In this document: one piece after another, positions 57,875 through 64,000 of the stretch
Numbering within the stretch: the first letter of the stretch is position 1
How the letters are laid out: each line of letters begins with the position of its first letter
Assembly: GCF_038070105.1 (NCBI RefSeq)
Contig: NZ_JBBPBZ010000002.1
Location: 2,368,001 to 2,432,000 of the forward strand
DNA length: 64,000 nucleotides
Reading direction: 5' to 3'
Source: Methylocystis sp. IM3
GTDB lineage: Bacteria > Pseudomonadota > Alphaproteobacteria > Rhizobiales > Beijerinckiaceae
Position numbers and translations under genes: made by a program
Notes under the pieces: model-generated
What the model was told of the DNA's origin: nothing
What the model saw: the letters and a program-made list of their open reading frames with translations, nothing else
The model's database searches: none

Positions 57875-58561
57875 TCAATTCGCGGGGTCGACGCAAGGCG
57901 TTCCATCGGAAACCTTGTCCAAGCCCAGTTTTCCGCGGACAGCCCGAGAAAACCTGTCATCCCGGCAAGCCGTGTCGCCGGAGACGCCCAGACCGCCAAC
58001 CGGCTCGGCGCCCGTCGCCGCCACGAGCGGAACGCCGCCACCGAAGGTGATCGTGCCGCCGATGCGGTTTCCAACCATCGGGTCATTCTGCGTGCCCCAC
58101 GAGCTGAAGGGACCCTTGTACGCAGCCGCGGCATCCTGGATGTTGCCGAAGGCCACGTTGAAAAGGCCGGCGCCGGGCTGGACAAGCGGATCAAGAGCGA
58201 TCGTCGGGATCGGATGGTTTTTCAGGCTCAGACCGTTGGTCGTGAAGGCCTTGGCTGCGGCGATCTGACGGCTCAGCAGCCACTGGGACGTGATCGTCGC
58301 CCCGGAGTAGGCGACTGCGCAGACGGTGCCGTTACGATTCACCACGACGCCCCACATGGGGTTCCCAAGTCCGCCGGGAACGACAACGCCCATGGCCGAT
58401 TTTAGCTGCTGATACGTTACGGGGCACGCGCCTTCGCCTGAATTACCCCCGCCAGCGTTACCGCCGGTCCCGCGGAAAGCCACGCTCTGCGCCGAGCCCG
58501 GCGTCGCCGAAATCAGAGCGCCAACCAGCGTTGCGAATGCAATAAATCCAAGTTTTTTCAT
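57875..58561 (-). CDS. Exported GlcG/HbpS-like heme-binding family protein
   Basis: A 228-residue protein with a signal peptide (MKKLGFIAFATLVGALISAT, cleavage after GSAQ). The mature part has the GlcG/HbpS fold pattern: MWGVVVNRNGTVCAVAYSGA, SRQIAAAKAFTTNGLSL, and GGGVPLVAATGAEPVGGLGV. Relatives bind heme or are linked to glycolate use. It could be a heme scavenger or sensor outside the cytoplasm. A strong terminator follows. No partner kinase is adjacent. Confidence 0.8.
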   Translation of the reverse strand: MKKLGFIAFATLVGALISATPGSAQSVAFRGTGGNAGGGNSGEGACPVTYQQLKSAMGVVVPGGLGNPMWGVVVNRNGTVCAVAYSGATITSQWLLSRQIAAAKAFTTNGLSLKNHPIPTIALDPLVQPGAGLFNVAFGNIQDAAAAYKGPFSSWGTQNDPMVGNRIGGTITFGGGVPLVAATGAEPVGGLGVSGDTACRDDRFSRAVRGKLGLDKVSDGTPCVDPAN

Positions 58562-59089
58562 GCTCCCCTCCCAATTAGGCAGGCATTAATAAAATACCCG
58601 CTAAGTAAACAAGCGCCCGTATTCGCCAACACGCGCCACAAACCACGGTGCGTGAAGCAGACTTCAAGAATCTGCCGTCGTAAGGATTGGCTTAGGTGCG
58701 CGGATATAGCGACGTCGTCAGAACGACGATAGAGGCGCAAATAATAAGGAAACTCTCAACCTTTGAATGTAGCCTCCAAATCATTCGCGCTTCGTAACGG
58801 GCATGGATATGGACCATGGGCGTGTCGCCCGGTCAAGCCATCTGGACAAAAAGCCAGATTTCAGTGCTATTTATGCCACAGTTTTTTGAACGTCTTTCAA
58901 TATAAGTCGCAGTACAGACACCTTCGAGAAGGAGCGCCTCGCGGTTCGGGGCCTCTTTTTTTGGCGGGAGCCCGGGAGCCAATTGTCACGATCTTTAGGT
59001 CGGACGCATCCTCATAGCCCCGCATTGCGCCGCGCGAAAAACAGCCATACACATGCTTGTGACATGCGCGCCGCGTCGCCGGAGGTGAA
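58562..59089. other. 528-nt region with one terminator-like structure
   Basis: No coding gene accepted. At about 58932-58968 a short imperfect stem (GAGCGCC ... GGGGCCTC) is followed by T7, a terminator-like end on the plus strand. It has no gene in front of it, so it may end a small RNA transcribed from about 58750. Also holds promoters for flanking genes. Confidence 0.4.
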
Positions 59090-59494
59090 ATGGACGGGAG
59101 CTTTCAGCCCAACAGACTGAAGAACGCCTGGCGATCACTATTTTTGTTACTTTTTGCCGGGGCACTGCCCTGCTCAGGATCATCCGCCCTCGCCGACATC
59201 AATGTCAGGCCCGATGCGCTCAAACATTATTCCTACTGCATCAGCCATGCGAAGGACCGCGCCACCGTCTTTCTCCTCGACCGCGGCACCCTCTACCGCT
59301 GCGGCGACGAGATCGCCGTGTCTTATTACAACTATCTGGGCCGGCAGCGGGTCCCTGAAAAGCGCGTCGTCGAAGCCGAAGGCGTCTTCATCTACCGAAT
59401 GATATCGGGCGTCGGCAAATGCTGGAACAAGATAGAGGACGCGGAGGGCAATCCGGTCTCGATCTATGGCTGCGACGTTTACGTGGAACTTTGA
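59090..59494 (+). CDS. Small exported protein before T2SS genes
   Basis: A 134-residue protein. Export helix LFLLLFAGALPCSGSSALA follows a basic N-terminus; the mature part (about 100 residues) has two Cys-rich segments (YCISHAKDRATVFLLDRGTL; CWNKIEDAEGN). GGAGG spaced 5 nt before the ATG makes the start firm. No family recognised. It lies 87 nt before gspG on the same strand. Confidence 0.6.
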   Translation: MDGSFQPNRLKNAWRSLFLLLFAGALPCSGSSALADINVRPDALKHYSYCISHAKDRATVFLLDRGTLYRCGDEIAVSYYNYLGRQRVPEKRVVEAEGVFIYRMISGVGKCWNKIEDAEGNPVSIYGCDVYVEL

Positions 59495-59581
59495 TCCGCA
59501 CCCGGGCGGGTGGTCGGCGTTTGTTGCGGGCGGCGCCGGTCTCCGGGTAAATCCCTCGTAGATCAAGACGGGAACAGAAAC

Positions 59582-60058
59582 ATGCAGAAGGGTTTGGATC
59601 AATCCGTGAAATTCATGAAGAGCCGCGCCCGCCGGGCGCGCGCGCAGAGGCGGCGCGCCGGTTTCACGCTGGTCGAAATGCTGGTCGTGCTGGCGATCAT
59701 CGGGTCGATCGTCGGTCTCGTCGGCCCGCGCGTGCTGAACTACCTTTCGGAATCGAAAGTGAAGACCGCCCAAATCCAGATGGAAAACCTGTCGAGCGCT
59801 CTGGACCTCTTCTATCTGGACGCCGGACGTTATCCCACGACCGAGGAAGGGCTCGGCGCGCTCGTGCAGCGCCCTGCGGGCATCTCCTCCTGGAGCGGCC
59901 CCTATCTCAAATCGGCTGGCGTTCCCAAGGATCCGTGGGGTCACCCCTATCTCTATCGCGCGCCCGGCCAGAACGGCCCCTATGACGTCGGGTCCATGGG
60001 CCCCGAGGGACGCGAGGGCTCCGCGGGCGCAATCTCGCGCAGCGCGACAGCCAAGTAA
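59582..60058 (+). CDS. gspG: Type II secretion major pseudopilin GspG
   Basis: A 158-residue pseudopilin. The prepilin peptidase site is RRAG/FTLVEMLVVLAII at about residue 27, with Glu at +5. The C-terminal domain has the T2SS G signature (LDLFYLDAGRYPTTEEGLGA, then VPKDPWGHPYLY). The leader before the cleavage site is long and basic. Stacked subunits form the piston that moves folded proteins through the GspD channel. gspK follows 22 nt after the stop. Confidence 0.93.
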   Translation: MQKGLDQSVKFMKSRARRARAQRRRAGFTLVEMLVVLAIIGSIVGLVGPRVLNYLSESKVKTAQIQMENLSSALDLFYLDAGRYPTTEEGLGALVQRPAGISSWSGPYLKSAGVPKDPWGHPYLYRAPGQNGPYDVGSMGPEGREGSAGAISRSATAK

Positions 60059-60080
60059 GTCTCAAGAGCGAGATCGCGGC

Positions 60081-61037
60081 GTGAGGTCAAGGGTCAAAGC
60101 GCCCCGCGCCAAAACCAGGCGCGCGGGGTTCGCTTTGCTGGCGGTCATCTGGGGCACGGGGCTGATCTCGATGCTCGTCGTGGCCTTCATGACTTCGGGC
60201 CGGCTGCGCCTGCAAACCGCGTTCAACATCGCCAGCGCGACTGAGGCAAGCTATGTCGCCGAAAGCGCGATCAACCTTGCCACTCTCGCGCTTCTCTCGC
60301 GGAAGGACGCTCTCATCCCCGGCGAAGCGGTTTACGACGGCGCGCCAAAATTCTGCGTTCTCGACCGCGCGGCCGTGGCCCTGGCCATCGAAGACGAAGC
60401 CGGCAAGATCGACCTCAATGCGTCGCAGCCCGAACTCCTGCAGGCCGCCCTCGTCGGCCTCGGCCTCGACGACTCGAAAGCGCGGGAGATCGCGGCCGCG
60501 ATCGTCGCTTTTCGGACGGCGTCCGTCGACGGCCTGAGCCAGAACAGCCCGACTCCGACCGGCGACAAGCCCGTCGGGCCGAAGCAGGGGCTGTTTGAGA
60601 CCGTGATGGAGCTTGATCAGGTGAGCGGCGTCGATTCCGCGCTGTTTCGCACGCTCGCGCCCCTTGCGACCGTCCATTCGAGAAGCGCAGGCGTAGATGC
60701 GCGCTCGAGCCCGCCCGCGCTCTTCGCCGCCCTGGCTGGCCTGCCAGCCGAGGAGGCGCGCGCCCTCATCGCAGCGCCCTACCCGAACAATCTGAAACGG
60801 ACCGATCCGCGTTTCCCCGCGAATTTCAATCAGCCCGGCGACCAGAGCTCCTTTCTGATCCACGCCGAGGCGAGACTGGCGAGCGGGCAGACGATCGCAA
60901 GAGACGCAATCCTCGATCTGCGTCCGCAGAGCGGGAAGCAGTTCGCCATAAGGGAAATCAGACGCGGCCCGTCCCGATACGCCGAACGGCTGCGCGCCAT
61001 CATCGCCACCAATGGCGCGGGCGTTCCAGACTGCTGA
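60081..61037 (+). CDS. gspK: Type II secretion minor pseudopilin GspK
   Basis: A 318-residue minor pseudopilin. Its N-terminus has a cleavage-like site and helix (RRAGFALLAVIWGTGLISML). Other segments fit GspK proteins, including ASYVAESAINLATLALL and EDEAGKIDLNASQPELLQAA. GspK caps the tip of the pseudopilus with GspI and GspJ. The GTG at 60081 was chosen because the earlier frame overlaps gspG and reads unlike a leader. It converges with gspD. Confidence 0.85.
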   Translation: MRSRVKAPRAKTRRAGFALLAVIWGTGLISMLVVAFMTSGRLRLQTAFNIASATEASYVAESAINLATLALLSRKDALIPGEAVYDGAPKFCVLDRAAVALAIEDEAGKIDLNASQPELLQAALVGLGLDDSKAREIAAAIVAFRTASVDGLSQNSPTPTGDKPVGPKQGLFETVMELDQVSGVDSALFRTLAPLATVHSRSAGVDARSSPPALFAALAGLPAEEARALIAAPYPNNLKRTDPRFPANFNQPGDQSSFLIHAEARLASGQTIARDAILDLRPQSGKQFAIREIRRGPSRYAERLRAIIATNGAGVPDC

Positions 61038-61044
61038 GAGCTGA

Positions 61045-63450
61045 TCACCGCGTCTCCTTGTCGACGCGCCAGGGGCTCTTTGACCAGGGGTCGAGCACGG
61101 TGCGCCGCAAGGATTGTTCGATGTCGTGAGGCCGCCCGACGGCGCGGGACGAGATGTCGAGCAGCTTGCGCTTGTATTCCTCGGTGATCTCGCGGCCTTC
61201 GCTCAGCGAACGCACGACATGCGGCGTGAGCATGATGATCAGCTCCTGCTTGTCGATCGAATCGCCATGGTTTTTGAAGAGATTGCCGACAATGGGCACG
61301 TCGCCCGCGACTGGAATCTGGGATGAATTCTTCCCCGTCTCGGCCTTCACGAGGCCGCCGAGCATCAGCGATTCATTGTCATTGACGACGACCTGGGTTC
61401 TGACCCTGCGCTGCTGAATGCGCGGCGTCGTGCTGGTGGGGTCCGACAGGGGATCGACGTTGGAGACCTCCTGCTCGATCTCGAGCATCACGCGACCGCT
61501 TTCGCTGATGTGCGGCGTGATTTTGAGAATGACGCCCGTATTGGTGTAATTCACCGAATTGAAGGTGTTGCCGATCGCAGAAACGCTGGTGAGCGTTTGC
61601 ACCGGAATCTGGTCGCCGACCTGTAGAATGGCTTCGCGGTTGTCGAGCACCATGAGCGACGGCGTCGAGATGATGTTGGTGTCCGTGATGGCGTTCAAAG
61701 CGTCGATGGTGAGCTGCTGGCTCGTTGTCCGGAACGCATAGGCGAAACCGGGGAAGACCGCGCCGACATTCGTGCCGAGGAGGTTGTTGCCGAGCGCGTC
61801 GTTGGCTGCCGGATTGCCGCCGCGCAGGCCGCTGAATCCGAAAATATTGGGATGAGTCTGCATGAACCAGCGCACGCCGAAACGGATCGTGTCGTTCAGC
61901 CGGACCTCCGCGATCGTCGCCTCGAGAAAAATCTGGTTCGGCAGCACGTCGAGCGTCTCGATGACGGCCCGAACGCGGCGATAATCCTCGGGCGTCGCCA
62001 TGACGATGAGCGCATTCTTGGCGTCGTCGACGCCGATCTTGTAACGATCATTGTCCAGGCTGACCGCCGGCGTCGGTCCGGCCTGACCGCCTCCCGACGA
62101 GTCGCCGGGCACGCTCAGGCCGCTGATGCTGCTCGGCGAACCGCCTGCGCCGCCAAAACCCGCGCCGAACCCGCCGCCGCCAGACGGCCCGCCGCCGGTG
62201 GGCGCGCCGCCGCCAGACGCCATCGAGCCGCCGCCTGTCGGCCCCGATGCGGACAATGCTCCGAGCGGGCTCGACGACGCTCCCCCGCCGCTTCCGCCCC
62301 CCATCATGCCGCCGCCGTTCATGCCGCCAGATGACAAGGACGACTGGCCGAAGCGCGGGGAAACGTTCGGATCGGCCCCCTGCCCCTTTGAGCCGAAGAC
62401 GGAGGTGAGAACCGCCATCAGTTCCTTGGCGGGTCGGTTCTGAACCCGAAAGGTGAAGAACTGTTTTTCACTGTGCTCGGCGCGCGCGTCGAGCTTATCG
62501 ATCCAGGCGCGGGCGCGGGCGATATATTGCGGCTGCGACGAGATGACCAAAATCGACGACAGACGCTTGTTGCCGATGAAGCGGATCATGCCGCCCATCG
62601 GCCCTTCCTTCTCCGAACCGAAGACGTTCTTGAGGTCGTCCGCCAGAAGATCGGCGTCGCCGCTGCGCACGGGCACGAGCGCGAAGGACATGCCCTTCAT
62701 CGTGTCGATGTCGAACATGCTGACGGCGTCGAGCAGCGTGGCGATGTCCTGCGCCGACCCGTTGATCGTCAGCGTGTTGCGCGCGTCGTCCGCCCGCACG
62801 ATCGACCCGCGCTCGGCGATCGGTTCGAGCACGCGCTTCATCTCGGAGGCCGAGACATAGCGCAGTTGCACGACGCGCGCGGTCTGGCCGAGCGGCGTAG
62901 CCTCGGGCGGCAGGGCGTCGCCGGAGATCACCTCGCCCGAAACGGCCGCCTGGTCGCTGGGGACGATCTTGTAGATGTCGCCGGCCTTCACGACGGCGGC
63001 CCCCGACACGCGCAGCGCGGACTGGAAAAGGTCGAGCGCCGTGCTCTTGCGCACCGGGTTGGCCGTATGGACCGTCACCTTGCCGTCGAGCTTGGGATCA
63101 ACGACGAAGTCGGCGCCGACGATGTCGCCGATGACGATTTTCGCGGCCTGGGAGATCGGCAGATCGACAAGGTTGAGGGTCACCCCGTCCTCGCCGACCG
63201 GCTCTTGCGCCGGCTGGCGGGTCTTCCCCGCGCCGATCAGCCGGCCCGTGCCGGTCGCAACGATCGCCCTCGCCTGATTTCTCGAGGAGAGCGGCACGGC
63301 CGACGCCCCCGCCCCCCCGACCGGCTCACGCGAGATTGGCGCAACGTTCCATTCCGCCACGGGCGGCCCGCCGGATACGGTCGAGGAGTTGCAGGCGGCG
63401 AGAGCGGCGATCACCAAAACGAGCGCAGTTGTTTGAGGGATCAAACGCAA
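61045..63450 (-). CDS. gspD: Type II secretion outer-membrane secretin GspD
   Basis: An 801-residue secretin. A lipoprotein-like N-terminus (LVLVIAALAAC) is followed by N0-N3 domains, a long Gly/Ser/Pro-rich insert (SGGGASSSPLGALSASGPTG) and the secretin core (LIVMATPEDYRRVRAVIETL; VGDQIPVQTLTSV; LMLGGLVKAETGKNSSQIPV; ELIIMLTPHVVRS). It forms the outer-membrane ring through which T2SS substrates pass. The start is TTG at 63450; no ATG fits the frame. The insert is unusually long. It is on the strand opposite gspG and gspK. Confidence 0.94.
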   Translation of the reverse strand: MRLIPQTTALVLVIAALAACNSSTVSGGPPVAEWNVAPISREPVGGAGASAVPLSSRNQARAIVATGTGRLIGAGKTRQPAQEPVGEDGVTLNLVDLPISQAAKIVIGDIVGADFVVDPKLDGKVTVHTANPVRKSTALDLFQSALRVSGAAVVKAGDIYKIVPSDQAAVSGEVISGDALPPEATPLGQTARVVQLRYVSASEMKRVLEPIAERGSIVRADDARNTLTINGSAQDIATLLDAVSMFDIDTMKGMSFALVPVRSGDADLLADDLKNVFGSEKEGPMGGMIRFIGNKRLSSILVISSQPQYIARARAWIDKLDARAEHSEKQFFTFRVQNRPAKELMAVLTSVFGSKGQGADPNVSPRFGQSSLSSGGMNGGGMMGGGSGGGASSSPLGALSASGPTGGGSMASGGGAPTGGGPSGGGGFGAGFGGAGGSPSSISGLSVPGDSSGGGQAGPTPAVSLDNDRYKIGVDDAKNALIVMATPEDYRRVRAVIETLDVLPNQIFLEATIAEVRLNDTIRFGVRWFMQTHPNIFGFSGLRGGNPAANDALGNNLLGTNVGAVFPGFAYAFRTTSQQLTIDALNAITDTNIISTPSLMVLDNREAILQVGDQIPVQTLTSVSAIGNTFNSVNYTNTGVILKITPHISESGRVMLEIEQEVSNVDPLSDPTSTTPRIQQRRVRTQVVVNDNESLMLGGLVKAETGKNSSQIPVAGDVPIVGNLFKNHGDSIDKQELIIMLTPHVVRSLSEGREITEEYKRKLLDISSRAVGRPHDIEQSLRRTVLDPWSKSPWRVDKETR

Positions 63451-63698
63451 GACAAGAACCCATTGATTGATCGAAGGCCTGCACCCGCTTTTGGGAATGA
63501 CGCGACATCAGCTGCCAAGCTTCTAAAAACGAGACGATCGACCCGATTTCGTAACATCCTGGTCTTACAATTGCAACGATTCAGTTGAAATTCAGCAAGA
63601 TGGTGACGGCGTTCAACAGGGCTCCTGCCGTTGACGCCGAGACATAAACTCGCACAAACCCGCACGGACGATCAACAGAGCGATGGGAGGAGAGGTTC

Positions 63699-64000
63699 TT
63701 GCTCCGAAATCTCGCAGGCGAGGCGGGCCGCTGGCGGGGGGCGCCCGTTTGCCGCCGCCGCCGCCGCGCACTCGCGCCCCTGGCGCGCGGCATCCTGCTC
63801 GGGCAGGCGGGCGGGCGGGCGCTGACAGCCGCCGCATGGCTCTCGCTCGTGGCGCTCGGCGCCTTGTTCGCCCAGAGCGCCGCCCTGGGCTGGCTCATAC
63901 TGCCAAGCCTGTGCCTGTTCGTCGCACTTTGCGCGGTCGCGCTGTTCGACGCTCGTTACTTCGTCATTCCGGACGGACCGCTCCTTTGCCTCGGGCTTTG
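63699..64000 (+). CDS. Prepilin peptidase, A24 family, N-terminal part (runs off window)
   Basis: About 100 residues are visible. Export-like helices lead to LCAVALFDARYFVIPDGP, where an Asp close to a TM helix fits type IV prepilin peptidases (GspO, CpaA). The start is TTG at 63699 with AGGAGAGG a few nt upstream. The enzyme would cleave and N-methylate GspG-type pseudopilins, fitting the neighbouring genes. The second catalytic Asp is beyond the window end. Confidence 0.65.
   Translation, partial: MLRNLAGEAGRWRGAPVCRRRRRALAPLARGILLGQAGGRALTAAAWLSLVALGALFAQSAALGWLILPSLCLFVALCAVALFDARYFVIPDGPLLCLGL

Noticed and set aside
58763..59017. 84-codon frame in front of the T2SS genes
   Set aside because: No ribosome binding site and it runs through the terminator-like stem.
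62126..62443. Pro-rich rightward frame inside gspD
   Set aside because: It is the antisense of the Gly/Ser-rich insert of GspD and a by-product of low-complexity DNA.

Overview
The window looks like the chromosome of a GC-rich alphaproteobacterium of the order Hyphomicrobiales (Rhizobiales). The RecF, GyrB, FtsY, XerD, YciB, Ku/LigD, NepR-type and T2SS proteins all have that character, and several resemble methanotroph (Methylocystis/Methylosinus) or Beijerinckiaceae relatives, but the genus is an inference from general resemblance only.

Layout. 1-30.5 kb is ordinary core chromosome: a leftward coaBC-dut-Rrf2 operon with the start of an enoyl-CoA hydratase; DUF3124 and recF; an orphan NusG/RfaH-like gene; a zinc alcohol dehydrogenase; recQ; gyrB followed by a HEAT-repeat protein, a thioredoxin-like ferredoxin and an L,D-transpeptidase; a BIME-like array of alternating palindromes with a GIY-YIG nuclease gene inside it; an SDR/DoxX-like protein with DUF2269; hemW; the two-gene NHEJ system (ligD, ku); xerD with a tiny membrane protein; a second L,D-transpeptidase; yciB-ftsY; a FabH-like synthase; rimO; two paralogous two-TM proteins; nadD and proA.

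30.6-53.7 kb is an integrated genomic island of about 23.1 kb. It sits in the 3' end of tRNA-Glu(CUC), with a 46-bp direct repeat at each end. Its right third holds the element's own functions, all leftward: tyrosine integrase, a small conserved protein, an AlpA/Xis-like HTH, a DUF3102 protein and a 1002-residue SF3 helicase/primase-type replication protein. A cluster of CAAGGGTAA-type iterons follows the replication gene. TGTGTAAT motifs lie near both att ends and before the HTH gene. I see no capsid, tail, relaxase or conjugation genes. The left two thirds are AT-richer and partly decayed cargo: an autotransporter-barrel protein, a secreted Asp-box protein, an IS66 element, a NepR-like anti-sigma factor, a broken PAS-PAS-HWE kinase with an intact response regulator, a six-repeat ricin-type lectin and several small exported proteins.

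53.8-64 kb returns to core-like DNA rich in exported proteins (Cys-rich protein, PhoD-type phosphatase, GlcG/HbpS-type protein). These adjoin type II secretion genes gspG, gspK, gspD and the start of a prepilin peptidase, which suggests that a secretion machine and possible substrates lie together.
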